Part shown: piece after piece, positions 47,492 to 56,235 of the stretch
Layout: every line of letters begins with the position of its first letter
Numbering within the stretch: the stretch's first letter is position 1
Assembly: GCF_013403915.1 (NCBI RefSeq)
Contig: NZ_JABFDI010000008.1
Coordinates: forward strand, 113,274 to 177,273
Direction: 5' to 3'
DNA length: 64,000 nucleotides
Origin: Winogradskyella pacifica
GTDB taxonomy: Bacteria; Bacteroidota; Bacteroidia; Flavobacteriales; Flavobacteriaceae
The notes under the pieces: generated by a model
What the model was told of the DNA's origin: nothing
Databases searched by the model: none
What the model saw: only the letters and a program-made list of their open reading frames with translations
Translations under genes and position numbers: made by a program

Positions 47492-49612
47492 ATGATGATT
47501 AAATATATAGTTCAACACACGCAATTAGCTGAAAAAAATATAAAAAGTACCGTTCAATTACTGAATGAAGATTGTACCATTCCATTCATTTCGCGATACC
47601 GAAAAGAAGCTACAGGAAATTTAGACGAAGTACAAATTGGTGATATTGTCAAATACAAAGAGTTATTTGAAGCTTTAGAAAAACGAAAAATTGCCATTTT
47701 AAAAGCTTTAGAAGAACAAGACGTTTTAACCGAAGACTTAAAACAAAAGATTGTAAATACTCAAGACCTCACCACGCTTGAGGATCTGTATTTACCCTTC
47801 AAGAAAAAACGAAAAACCAAAGCCGAAACGGCTCGTAAAAATGGCTTAGAACCTTTGGCTAAAATCATCATGAGTCAAAAGGCAAATGACATCGAATCTA
47901 TTGCATTTAAATATGTAAAAGGCGACCTTTCATCTGTTGATGAGGCTTTAGAAGGAGCCAGACATATTATTGCTGAATGGATCAATGAACGTGTGGATAT
48001 TAGAAACAATCTACGAAACCAATTAGAGCGTCATGCTCAAATTTCTACTAAGGTTATAAAAACTAAAAAAGACGATGAAAAAGCGCAAAAATTTAGAGAT
48101 TACTTTGATTGGTCCGAAAGTTTAAGCCGTATTCCTTCTCACCGACTATTAGCTATTTTAAGAGCAGAAAGCGAAGGCTTTATTCGTGTGAAGATTGAAA
48201 TTGACGACGTACGTGCTTTAGAACAAATAGACCATAGAATCATACGCAGCAAAAACGCCTGTGCAGACCAGATTGAACTCGCTATTTCAGATGCTTACAA
48301 ACGTTTATTATTTCCATCCTTAAGCAATGAAGCCCTTCAAAAAGCAAAGGAAAAAGCCGATGAGTCTGCGATTACTGTTTTTGCCAAAAATTTAAAGCAA
48401 CTCTTATTAGGCTCACCTATTGGCGAAAAACGCGTTTTAGCCATCGACCCTGGTTTTAGAACAGGTTGTAAAGTCGTTTGTTTAGATGCACAAGGAACTT
48501 TAAAACATAATGAAACGATTTATCCACATGCTCCCAAAAACGATAGTATTGGTGCTATAAAAAAGATTTCCTCTTTAGCTGAAGCTTATAAAATTGAAGC
48601 CATTGCCATTGGAAACGGAACCGCATCTCGCGAAACTGAAGCTTTAATTCGAAAAATTCAATTTAAAAACGATATCCAAGTGTTTGTGGTTAGTGAAGCT
48701 GGAGCAAGTATTTATTCGGCATCAAAAATTGCTAGAGACGAATTTCCAAATTACGATGTTACCGTTCGTGGTTCAGTTTCCATTGGAAGACGTTTACAAG
48801 ATCCCCTAGCTGAATTGGTAAAAATTGACGCTAAATCTATTGGAGTTGGGCAATACCAGCACGATGTGGATCAAACAAAGCTTCAAAAACAACTCGATGT
48901 TGTGGTTGAAAATTGTGTGAATGCCGTTGGTGTTAACATTAACACCGCAAGCATACCACTACTCAGTTCGGTCTCTGGAATTGGACCAAAATTAGCAGAA
49001 AACATTTTTAATTACCGAAACGAAAACGGAGCCTTTACATCGAGAAACGAGATTAAAAAAGTGCCACGCTTAGGTGGAAAAGCATACGAACAAGCGGCTG
49101 GTTTCTTAAGGATTCGCGATGCCAAAAATCCATTAGACAATTCATCTGTACATCCTGAAACCTATAAAATAGTAGAGAAAATGGCTAAAGATGAAGGGGT
49201 TTCGCTTCAAGACTTAATTGCAAATAAAACTATACTTCAAAAAATAGATTTAAAAAAATATTTTACAGAAACAGTGGGTTTGCCTACGCTTCAAGATATT
49301 ATTAAAGAATTAGAAAAACCTGGATTAGACATTAGAGAAACAGCCAAGGTGTTTACATTCAACCAAAATATAAAAACCATTACAGATTTACACGAAGGGC
49401 AATTGTTGCCTGGCATTGTTAATAACATTACCAATTTTGGGTGCTTTGTAGATGTTGGGATTAAAGAAAGTGGACTGATTCATGTGTCAAATTTATCGGA
49501 TAATTTTGTGAAAGACGTTAATGAACATGTGCATCTGCATCAGCAAATTATTGTAAAGGTTTTGGAGGTTGATGTAGCAAGGAAACGGATTCAATTAAAG
49601 CTTCACAACTAG
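47492..49612 (+). CDS. tex: Tex-family RNA-binding transcriptional accessory protein
   Basis: 706 residues: the Tex N-terminal helical domain (about 1-190, NEDCTIPFISRYRKEATGNLDE), a YqgF/RNase H-like domain (about 310-440, RVLAIDPGFRTGCKVVCLDA), tandem helix-hairpin-helix motifs (about 490-560) and a C-terminal S1 domain (about 635-704, LLPGIVNNITNFGCFVDVGIKESGLIH). Tex proteins bind RNA and influence transcription and stress tolerance. The second ATG (47495) is an equally good start. A terminator lies flush against the start, so transcription must come from read-through or from a promoter not seen. The next gene starts at once. Confidence 0.96.
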   Translation: MMIKYIVQHTQLAEKNIKSTVQLLNEDCTIPFISRYRKEATGNLDEVQIGDIVKYKELFEALEKRKIAILKALEEQDVLTEDLKQKIVNTQDLTTLEDLYLPFKKKRKTKAETARKNGLEPLAKIIMSQKANDIESIAFKYVKGDLSSVDEALEGARHIIAEWINERVDIRNNLRNQLERHAQISTKVIKTKKDDEKAQKFRDYFDWSESLSRIPSHRLLAILRAESEGFIRVKIEIDDVRALEQIDHRIIRSKNACADQIELAISDAYKRLLFPSLSNEALQKAKEKADESAITVFAKNLKQLLLGSPIGEKRVLAIDPGFRTGCKVVCLDAQGTLKHNETIYPHAPKNDSIGAIKKISSLAEAYKIEAIAIGNGTASRETEALIRKIQFKNDIQVFVVSEAGASIYSASKIARDEFPNYDVTVRGSVSIGRRLQDPLAELVKIDAKSIGVGQYQHDVDQTKLQKQLDVVVENCVNAVGVNINTASIPLLSSVSGIGPKLAENIFNYRNENGAFTSRNEIKKVPRLGGKAYEQAAGFLRIRDAKNPLDNSSVHPETYKIVEKMAKDEGVSLQDLIANKTILQKIDLKKYFTETVGLPTLQDIIKELEKPGLDIRETAKVFTFNQNIKTITDLHEGQLLPGIVNNITNFGCFVDVGIKESGLIHVSNLSDNFVKDVNEHVHLHQQIIVKVLEVDVARKRIQLKLHN

Positions 49613-50515
49613 ATGCTAAAAATAGCTTTTCATCCCATATATAAACATCCACTTCCTGTAGGACACCGGTTTCCTATGGAAAAATACGAATTATTACCAC
49701 AGCAACTTTTACACGAAGGCACCTGTACTCCTGCTAATTTCTTTCAACCAGAACAACCTAATGACAAACATATTGTTGCGGTACATGACCCTGAATATTA
49801 TTATGATTTAGTAAATTTAACTCTAGATCAACGTGCTGCTCGTAAAATAGGATTTCCGTTAAGTAGGGCTTTAGTGCAACGTGAACTATTGATTGCAGAT
49901 GGCACCATTAAAGCTAGTGAATTTGCTTTACAACATGGCATTGCTATGAATATTGCAGGTGGTACGCATCATGCCTTTTCAAATCGTGGAGAAGCATTTT
50001 GTATGTTAAATGACCAAGCAATTGGCGCAAAGTACCTTCAACAAAATGGTTTAGCACAAAACATTTTAATTGTAGACTTAGACGTGCATCAAGGCAATGG
50101 AACGGCAGAGATTTTTCAGAATGACCCTTCTGTTTTTACCTTTTCTATGCATGGAAAAAGCAATTATCCATTTAAAAAAGAAATTAGTGATTTAGATATC
50201 GCTTTAGAAAATGACACTGATGATTCTGCTTATTTAAAATTATTAGAAGAGACACTACCAAAACTCATTGCACAACAACAACCAGATTTCATCTATTATT
50301 TGTGTGGAGTTGATGTAATTAAAACCGACAAATTAGGAAAACTAAGTCTCACCGTTGATGGTTGTAAAGCTAGAGACCGTTTCGTTTTAGAGCAATGCAA
50401 AGTCAATCAAATTCCTGTTATGTGTAGTATGGGAGGTGGTTATTCCCCAAAAATCAAAACGATTGTAGACGCGCACGCTAACACATTCCGATTAGCACAA
50501 GAAATATACTTTTAA
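49613..50515 (+). CDS. Histone-deacetylase-family (AcuC-like) deacetylase
   Basis: 300 residues of the arginase/deacetylase fold. Zinc and catalytic residues are visible: IAGGTHHAFSNRGEAFCMLND (paired His), LIVDLDVHQGNGTAEIFQ (Asp, His) and LCGVDVIKTDKLGKLSLT (Asp). Bacterial members deacetylate acetyl-lysine (AcuC) or acetylpolyamines. The ATG follows the tex stop without any gap, so the two genes are co-transcribed. Confidence 0.92.
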   Translation: MLKIAFHPIYKHPLPVGHRFPMEKYELLPQQLLHEGTCTPANFFQPEQPNDKHIVAVHDPEYYYDLVNLTLDQRAARKIGFPLSRALVQRELLIADGTIKASEFALQHGIAMNIAGGTHHAFSNRGEAFCMLNDQAIGAKYLQQNGLAQNILIVDLDVHQGNGTAEIFQNDPSVFTFSMHGKSNYPFKKEISDLDIALENDTDDSAYLKLLEETLPKLIAQQQPDFIYYLCGVDVIKTDKLGKLSLTVDGCKARDRFVLEQCKVNQIPVMCSMGGGYSPKIKTIVDAHANTFRLAQEIYF

Positions 50516-50564
50516 TCTGAAAAGCAATTGTTCACAAATATTTTACCAACGGATTAACTATTCC

Positions 50565-50572
50565 TATCTTTG
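50565..50572 (+). promoter_or_regulatory. Promoter -7 element TATCTTTG
   Basis: Exact TAnnTTTG match, 18 bases before the ferritin ATG at 50591; it overlaps the 5' extension of the open frame, which supports the shorter start. Confidence 0.6.
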
Positions 50573-50590
50573 TTTAAAACACAATCAATT

Positions 50591-51109
50591 ATGTTATCAA
50601 AATCTATAGAAGCCGCATTAAACAAACAAATTAGAATTGAAGCTGAATCGTCTCAAGCGTATTTAGCTATGGCTATTTGGGCAGAAGTAAAAGGTTTAGA
50701 AGGTATTTCTAGCTTTATGTACAGCCAATCTGACGAAGAGCGCGAACACATGCTAAAACTCGTTAAATTTATAAACGAACGTGGTGGACATGCACATGTT
50801 TCAGAACTGAATGCGCCAAACGTAACGTTTACATCTTATAAGGCCATGTTTGAAAAACTTTTAGAACATGAAATTTTTGTCTCTGAGAGCATTAACGAAC
50901 TTGTTCATATCTCTTTACAAGAAAAAGATTACGCCACTCACAACTTTTTACAATGGTATGTTTCTGAACAAATTGAAGAAGAAGCCATGGCGAGAACAAT
51001 CTTAGACAAAGTAAAAATGATTGGTGACGACAAAGGTGGTTTATATTTATTTGATAGAGATATCCAACAACTAACGGTTAACTCAGCAGCAGATACCCCT
51101 GGAGCCTAA
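50591..51109 (+). CDS. ftnA: Ferritin (iron-storage protein)
   Basis: 172 residues from the ATG at 50591 (MLSKSIEAALNKQIRIE). Ferroxidase ligands are visible in EAESSQAYLAMAIWAE and SDEEREHMLKLVKFINERGG, with a third group in YVSEQIEEEAMARTILDKV. It stores iron in the cytoplasm. The upstream seven codons contain the promoter and were not included. Single gene; no Fur-box-like palindrome was noticed. Confidence 0.95.
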   Translation: MLSKSIEAALNKQIRIEAESSQAYLAMAIWAEVKGLEGISSFMYSQSDEEREHMLKLVKFINERGGHAHVSELNAPNVTFTSYKAMFEKLLEHEIFVSESINELVHISLQEKDYATHNFLQWYVSEQIEEEAMARTILDKVKMIGDDKGGLYLFDRDIQQLTVNSAADTPGA

Positions 51110-51417
51110 GTGCTAATGAGCTGAGATTACCATACACGTCACTTCTATTATAGTAAAACATAATATCAACTGAATTCATATCTCTATATTTTATAGGGAT
51201 TATAGTCGTTTATTGTAGTTAATTAAAACTCGAATCATCAATTATCGATAAAATCATTTTTAACTTAATATTTTCAGAGATTAAAAATAAATTACCCTAA
51301 ATAATGTCGACTCTCAAAATCGCATTATAAAATGAAACAAGTGTAATTTATTCCTATTTGGTTATACTATCTTTAAAGTTATTACAACGAACTTTAAATT
51401 TAAAAACTATTTTTTTT
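51110..51417. other. AT-rich intergenic region
   Basis: 308 bases between ferritin and the cupin-like lipoprotein. No gene or repeat recognised. TATCTTTA at 51368-51375 is a near match to TAnnTTTG and may be the promoter of the next gene (leader about 35 bases). Confidence 0.5.
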
Positions 51418-52116
51418 ATGAAAAAACTTTGTCTCTTAAGCGTTTTGTTAATTACCATTCTATTTAATAGCTGCGCTAATAACAGCGAAAAAAACAAAAC
51501 TACAGATACCACAGAAGAAGTTAATGAAAGCATAAAAAAAGAATTGAATTTCACTAATGAACAATTTTATGATGCCGATGGGCAGTTTTTAAAAGAAAAA
51601 GCAAAAGACGCATTAATGGAAATGCTTGAATATCATAATTATCCTGTTTTCGAAGGATTACGTGAAAAAATTTGGCTTACCGATTACAATCAAGGTAATT
51701 ATGCTGAATTAGGATTAGCATCTATAATGTTTGTTAATAACGAAGAAGACCAATACATGTTAATGGATATCTTTCTATTACCTGGTCAAATGCTAGGAGA
51801 GCATATGCATTTCGCAGCAGAAGGTAATCCTGTAAAGATGGAAGGTTGGTTAGTAAGACATGGAAAAAGTTACATCGTTGGCGTAGGAGAAAACAATCGC
51901 GATCAATTTCCGCAAGTGGTAACCCCTCAAAGCCATTGGGAAGGAAAAACGACTACCAATTATATTATTGAAGCAAATGAAGGAGATTTTGCTTCGTTGG
52001 CAGAAGCCGAATCACCACATTGGCAAATGGCAGGCCCAGAAGGAGTGGTAATTACTGAGGTTGGAAATGTACACACAAACTCTGGTGTGCTGAGATCTGA
52101 CCCTAAAATGAATTAA
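51418..52116 (+). CDS. Cupin-like lipoprotein
   Basis: 232 residues from the ATG at 51418; the 20 codons before it lack a signal and are untranslated leader. Lipoprotein signal with Cys19 (TILFNSC). The double-stranded beta-helix part has candidate metal ligands in LLPGQMLGEHMHFAAEGNPVK (His-x-His). The arrangement is reminiscent of D-lyxose-isomerase-like cupins. The C-terminus holds TPQSHWEGKTTTNYIIEANEGDF. The enzyme activity is not established; its outer-membrane anchor would be unusual for a sugar isomerase. Confidence 0.7.
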   Translation: MKKLCLLSVLLITILFNSCANNSEKNKTTDTTEEVNESIKKELNFTNEQFYDADGQFLKEKAKDALMEMLEYHNYPVFEGLREKIWLTDYNQGNYAELGLASIMFVNNEEDQYMLMDIFLLPGQMLGEHMHFAAEGNPVKMEGWLVRHGKSYIVGVGENNRDQFPQVVTPQSHWEGKTTTNYIIEANEGDFASLAEAESPHWQMAGPEGVVITEVGNVHTNSGVLRSDPKMN

Positions 52117-52213
52117 GTTAAAATTAATAGTTCCATAATTCTAAGAAAAACACCTAACCGATTAATTCTTAGAGCCTAAATGTTAAATATTATTTAGATT
52201 AAATATAAATAAC

Positions 52214-52221
52214 TACTTTTG
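52214..52221 (+). promoter_or_regulatory. Promoter -7 element TACTTTTG
   Basis: Exact TAnnTTTG match, 41 bases before the ATG of the 58-residue gene at 52263. A small hairpin (TTTCC/GGAAA) lies in the leader. Confidence 0.55.
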
Positions 52222-52262
52222 TCTTGAAAACTTAAAGATTTCCTTTTGCAGGAAAACTAAAG

Positions 52263-52439
52263 ATGGGCAAAAAGAAGAAAAATAAAAAACTAAAAAAGGA
52301 ACGTATTAAAGTGCTTGAGGCTTCTGGTATTGAAACACTTGGCAATGTAAAAACTAAGTGCTGTAAAAAATATAAAAAAGCCGAAAATAAGCGTTGTAAA
52401 AAATGCCCTTGTTTTGATTTATTAAAGAAGGTCGCTTAA
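52263..52439 (+). CDS. 58-residue Lys/Cys-rich small protein
   Basis: A short gene: ATG at 52263, stop TAA at 52437-52439. The protein starts MGKKKKNKKLKKERIKVLE and has Cys33, Cys34, Cys45, Cys48 and Cys50 in the order KTKCCKKYKKAENKRCKKCP then CFDLLKK. Strong positive charge plus a compact CC...CxxCxC cluster suggests a metal-binding nucleic-acid-associated protein, by inference only. It has its own promoter. I recall similar sequences in other flavobacteria but cannot cite a named family. Confidence 0.72.
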   Translation: MGKKKKNKKLKKERIKVLEASGIETLGNVKTKCCKKYKKAENKRCKKCPCFDLLKKVA

Positions 52440-52570
52440 TCTCTACTCATCATACTTTTTTAGACGTTTTATAATTTAAATTGTAAAATAAACATGATTG
52501 TGTTTAAGGAATGATAAATTTTATAGACTAAGTCAATTATATTTACAAATTTTAATATAATTCTTGGACC

Positions 52571-53875
52571 ATGAGATCAATTTATTTTCTTAAGCTTATC
52601 AGTATTTCTTTTAGTATCTCATTGGTTTTTTCCATATCTATTTACGGACAGGCACAAGATATAAGCAGGACAATTATCCCCGTAGATTGGGATGTTTGTA
52701 AATATCACCCAGTTATAAATTCTAAGTCCTCATCTATAAAACCGCCAGCTAACGTATTTCAAAAAATGGCTAGAGGTGGCGAAAATTGTTCAACGTTTAT
52801 AGTTGACTATAATGGTTTTACTCCAGAAGCACAGGCCGCTTTTCAGTTTGCAGTAGATATTTGGTCAAATTCTATTGAATCACCAATCCCCATTAGAGTT
52901 TCCGCTAATTTTTCTGAACTAGATGAAGGAGTACTTGGAGGAGCCGGCCCGACAAATTTTAGCACTATTTCAGTAGATGGACTCCCACCCAATATTGCTT
53001 TTCCTTTGGCTTTAGCCGAAAAACTAGTAGGTGAAGAACTCCCTGATTCAGGAGAAGAAACCTCTACAGACATCCAAGCGACATTCAGCAGTACTGCAAA
53101 TTTTTATTTTGGTTTAGACGGTAATACACCTAGCAACCAAGTAGACTTTGTTTCTGTCGTTTTACACGAGCTTGGCCACGGCTTGGGAATAATAGGGTTT
53201 GGAGGTGTTGATGATGATGACGCCCCAACACAAGGTGTACTTAGAATACAAGGCTTTATTGGTGTTTGGGATAATTTTATTGAGAATGGTACACCTACAG
53301 CTATTACAAGTTTTGAAGATCCGTCGGCTGAGTTACTATTAGAAATCACAGGAAATAATTTATTTAGCAATGGTCCAATAACTACAGCACAAAATGGTGG
53401 CATAAAACCATCGACGTATGCACCTGCAATTTATAGGCGTGGCTCAAGTTATAGTCATTGGGACGAGGGCACGTACCCACCTGGACATCCTAATTCATTA
53501 ATGACACCCTCTATTGGACTTGGAGAAGCTATTCATAATCCTGGATTAGTTACACTCGGATTTATGGAAGATATGGGTTGGAGTATTTGTGGAGGAACAC
53601 TTTCCGTTCCTAGTTTCAATTTAACCACAATTGAAGTAAGCCCTAATCCTTTTAATTCTACTATAAATATTCTAACAGACACAAACAGCGCCGATACATT
53701 TAATATTAGTATTACAGATATAAACGGTAGACAAATACTAAAATTAACTCAAAAAATTAGTAACGGAAAGCTTACTATTTCTAATTTAGATCAATTAGAG
53801 GATGCGCTCTATTTTATTAAAATTCGAAATAAAAATACAGGTGCAAGTGTTATAAGAAAGGTTATTAAAAATTAA
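52571..53875 (+). CDS. Secreted zinc metalloprotease with T9SS sorting domain
   Basis: 434 residues. Signal peptide (about 1-27, ending SIYGQA). The zinc helix VLHELGHGLGIIGF has His199, Glu200 and His203. A later SYSHWDEGTYPPGHPNSLMTPS, with a Met-turn-like SLMTP, is characteristic of metzincin-like domains. A type A T9SS domain ends the protein (about 355-434, TIEVSPNPFNSTINI, ALYFIKIRNKNTGASVIRKVIKN). It is thus an extracellular or surface protease. Substrate unknown. Single gene. Confidence 0.9.
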   Translation: MRSIYFLKLISISFSISLVFSISIYGQAQDISRTIIPVDWDVCKYHPVINSKSSSIKPPANVFQKMARGGENCSTFIVDYNGFTPEAQAAFQFAVDIWSNSIESPIPIRVSANFSELDEGVLGGAGPTNFSTISVDGLPPNIAFPLALAEKLVGEELPDSGEETSTDIQATFSSTANFYFGLDGNTPSNQVDFVSVVLHELGHGLGIIGFGGVDDDDAPTQGVLRIQGFIGVWDNFIENGTPTAITSFEDPSAELLLEITGNNLFSNGPITTAQNGGIKPSTYAPAIYRRGSSYSHWDEGTYPPGHPNSLMTPSIGLGEAIHNPGLVTLGFMEDMGWSICGGTLSVPSFNLTTIEVSPNPFNSTINILTDTNSADTFNISITDINGRQILKLTQKISNGKLTISNLDQLEDALYFIKIRNKNTGASVIRKVIKN

Positions 53876-54012
53876 AGGTATTTGGGTTTATAGGATTTAA
53901 AACCTCAATGATTACAGTACTCATTATTTACCCTATTTATATTTCGCCAAGAATGTGTTATAAATAACCTTATGATTTGTAATTTTTGTTCTACTTATTA
54001 GACTTAGTAGCT

Positions 54013-54855
54013 ATGACTCACACTTTTAAAGAATTTTCTACCAACGCTATTTTCAATATTGGAAATGAAACTGATTTACTTTCCTTTAAAAAAGCGAAAC
54101 AATGTGAGTTATATACTTTTATTTGGGCAAAATCTGAAGCTATCGATCTCACAATTGACAGCGTCCCATTTACAGTACCACCCCATAGCATATTAGCATT
54201 AACGCCTATTCAATATCTTCAATACAATGGCGGTAAGGACGTCATCGTTTATCAATTTAACAGTGAATTTTACTGTATCAAAGATCACGACCAAGAAGTA
54301 AGCTGTGTTGGTATTCTATTTTTTGGAAATACTAATATCCCAATTATTCATTTAAATCAAAACGAGCAACAAAAGTACAACACCCTTCACGAGGTTTTTA
54401 TAGACGAATTAGAAACCGAAGACAACATACAAGCCGAAATGCTTAGAATGTTAATGGCTCGGTTTATTATAAAGAGTACGCGTTTATTAAAAGCCAAAGA
54501 AGGTATTACAGAATCTCCGAAGAGCTCTAAAGTAGATTTACTACGTGAATTCAATTTCTTAGTAGAACAACATTTTAAAACAGAACACAGCGTCGCGTTT
54601 TATGCTGAAAAACTATTTAAATCTCCGAAAACCTTATCTAATAATTTTGCAAAACTAAACAGAAGTCCATTACAAATTATACATAACCGTATTGTATTAG
54701 AAACACAACGTCAATTAGTTTATACCGATAAAACAGCAAAAGAAATTGCTTACGATATCGGGTTTGAAGACGCCTCTCACTTAAGTCGTTTGTTCAAAAA
54801 AAATACGTCAATATCACCTTCAGACTACAAAAAGCGCTTAAATACCTCTAGTTAG
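54013..54855 (+). CDS. AraC-family transcriptional regulator
   Basis: 280 residues from the ATG at 54013; the frame's TTG at 53986 was not used. N-terminal cupin-like effector domain (about 1-150, ILALTPIQYLQYNGGKDVIVYQ) and C-terminal AraC DNA-binding domain (about 185-278) with two helix-turn-helix motifs, HSVAFYAEKLFKSPKTLSNNF and TAKEIAYDIGFEDASHLSRLF. Effector unknown. Directly downstream lie two promoters that share a TGACATGCC box at identical spacing; this regulator is the natural candidate to bind them. Confidence 0.93.
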   Translation: MTHTFKEFSTNAIFNIGNETDLLSFKKAKQCELYTFIWAKSEAIDLTIDSVPFTVPPHSILALTPIQYLQYNGGKDVIVYQFNSEFYCIKDHDQEVSCVGILFFGNTNIPIIHLNQNEQQKYNTLHEVFIDELETEDNIQAEMLRMLMARFIIKSTRLLKAKEGITESPKSSKVDLLREFNFLVEQHFKTEHSVAFYAEKLFKSPKTLSNNFAKLNRSPLQIIHNRIVLETQRQLVYTDKTAKEIAYDIGFEDASHLSRLFKKNTSISPSDYKKRLNTSS

Positions 54856-54919
54856 GAAAAATTGACATGCCGTTGGGCAAATTCTTCATTTTAAAGTAGC
54901 CACTTCTCTCGCATCTTTG
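54855..54919 (+). promoter_or_regulatory. AraC-linked box and promoter, copy 1
   Basis: GGAAAAATTGACATGCC (54855-54871) then GTTGGGCAA, with a -7-like CATCTTTG at 54912-54919. TGACATGCC begins 49 bases before the -7 element. Copy 2 (55111-55175) repeats both the sequence and the exact spacing. This copy would drive the 50-residue open frame at 54946. Confidence 0.62.
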
Positions 54920-54945
54920 CATTGTAATATTAAAACAATAACAAG

Positions 54946-55098
54946 ATGACACTAAAAATCAAATCCATATTTAATCTCATAGAGATATTTACAAACAGTC
55001 CAAAAAAAATAGTAAACACCATTAACACAGAATCGTATTGTGAAGAAAAACATATTCATGATTATTACTGTGATGCCGAAAAGCCATTTATAAGCTAA
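54946..55098 (+). CDS. Possible 50-residue small protein
   Basis: Short open frame MTLKIKSIFNLIEIFTNSPK... ending at TAA 55096-55098, with Cys32 and Cys42 and a His/Tyr-rich segment EEKHIHDYYCDAE. The ATG lies 26 bases after the -7-like CATCTTTG with the shared upstream box, so transcription is likely. Whether the protein is made is uncertain; the transcript could instead be a leader RNA for the AhpD-like gene. A longer minus-strand frame overlapping it is judged a shadow. Confidence 0.45.
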   Translation: MTLKIKSIFNLIEIFTNSPKKIVNTINTESYCEEKHIHDYYCDAEKPFIS

Positions 55099-55110
55099 AT
55101 TAACAACAAG

Positions 55111-55175
55111 GGAAAAAATGACATGCCAAAGGGAATAACAAACATTCTTTAGCACTGTGATATATCGCAACTTTG
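55111..55175 (+). promoter_or_regulatory. AraC-linked box and promoter, copy 2
   Basis: GGAAAAAATGACATGCC (55111-55127) then AAAGGGAA, with CAACTTTG at 55168-55175; TGACATGCC begins 49 bases before it, as in copy 1. Both -7 elements are preceded by CG. The leader to the AhpD-like ATG is about 63 bases. Confidence 0.65.
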
Positions 55176-55245
55176 TACCAACAAAAAAATCAAAACAATT
55201 ACTAATAATAATTCTGTATTAAATCAGAATAAAAAAATTAAAAAC

Positions 55246-55794
55246 ATGAGCACATTTAATATTTTAAAAAGAGAAGACGTTAGCGCTAATAATCAAGCGA
55301 TATTCGATAACCTAAATAAAGCATTAGGTTTTGTACCTAATTTATATGCAACTTATGCAAATAGTGACACTGCTTTAGAAAACTATTTAACGTTTGCCAA
55401 TGCAAAAACCTCATTATCTGCTAAAGAAAAAGAAGTTGTAAACCTTGCTGTTAGTCAGGTAAACGATTGTATTTATTGTCTTTCTGCACATACTGCCATT
55501 GGAAAGATGAACGGCTTTACAGACGCACAAATCTTAGAATTAAGAGCTGGATTTTCTAGTGTAAACGAAAAATTTGATGCTTTAGCAAAACTAGCGAAAA
55601 ACATTACAGAGAACAGAGGAAAAACAGACCAAGACGTCTTAGAAAACTACTTTAATGCTGGTTATACAAAAGGAAATTTAATAGATACCATTTCATTAGT
55701 TGGCGATAAAACCATCTCTAACTATGTTCACAGCACCACGCAAGTACCTGTAGATTTTCCTGTTGCGCAACCTTTAGAATTAGAAACTATTTAA
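55246..55794 (+). CDS. AhpD-like / carboxymuconolactone decarboxylase-family protein
   Basis: 182 residues. The AhpD signature is present, VNDCIYCLSAHTAIGKMNGF, with the CxxC pair and downstream His. The opening FVPNLYATYANSDTALENYL fits the peroxidase-related branch. Such proteins reduce peroxides with electrons from a thiol partner. The AraC gene upstream and its shared box make regulated expression under oxidative or chemical stress likely. The cupredoxin-like gene follows after 32 bases. Confidence 0.92.
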   Translation: MSTFNILKREDVSANNQAIFDNLNKALGFVPNLYATYANSDTALENYLTFANAKTSLSAKEKEVVNLAVSQVNDCIYCLSAHTAIGKMNGFTDAQILELRAGFSSVNEKFDALAKLAKNITENRGKTDQDVLENYFNAGYTKGNLIDTISLVGDKTISNYVHSTTQVPVDFPVAQPLELETI

Positions 55795-55826
55795 TTAATA
55801 ATTATAACCGATAAAATTTAAAAAAG

Positions 55827-56210
55827 ATGAAAAAAATTATAGCCGTTATCGCAATCGCATTAACCTTTACATTAACAGGAAATGCACAAGACACAATGAC
55901 CTCTAAAGCAACAACAGTTTCTTTAGAACAAACAAAAGGAGTCTTTACACAAACTGAATTGACCTTAACAGAAGGCGATTACATTTTTGAAATTGCCAAT
56001 AATAATGTTGGTCACCAAGTCGGATTTGTATTAGTTCCTAAGGGAGCTGACGCCTCTAAGCCAGAAAATCATATTCAAACGGCTTATGTTACTAAAGCTG
56101 TAGAAAATAACACCAAAGAAAGGTCGAAAGTCACAAAATTGACAAAAGGAGAATACGTCTATTTTTGCCCTCTAAACCCGACACCACAGTACACTTTAAC
56201 TGTAAAGTAA
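55827..56210 (+). CDS. Cupredoxin-like secreted protein, copper site incomplete
   Basis: 127 residues with signal peptide (MKKIIAVIAIALTFTLTGNAQ). The cupredoxin strands are visible: GDYIFEIANNNVGHQVGFVLVP with His63, and EYVYFCPLNPTPQYTLTVK with Cys114. At the position of the second His ligand (C-x-x-H) there is Asn117, and no Met follows at the usual distance. It may bind copper differently or not at all. It follows the AhpD-like gene and probably shares its promoter. Confidence 0.78.
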   Translation: MKKIIAVIAIALTFTLTGNAQDTMTSKATTVSLEQTKGVFTQTELTLTEGDYIFEIANNNVGHQVGFVLVPKGADASKPENHIQTAYVTKAVENNTKERSKVTKLTKGEYVYFCPLNPTPQYTLTVK

Positions 56211-56235
56211 GTAATTACATTATAGCGTTAAATAA

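Noticed and set aside
54952..55170. 72-residue minus-strand frame
   Set aside because: It is the complement of the promoter-linked plus-strand frame and of the second AraC-linked box; its hydrophobicity is a composition effect.
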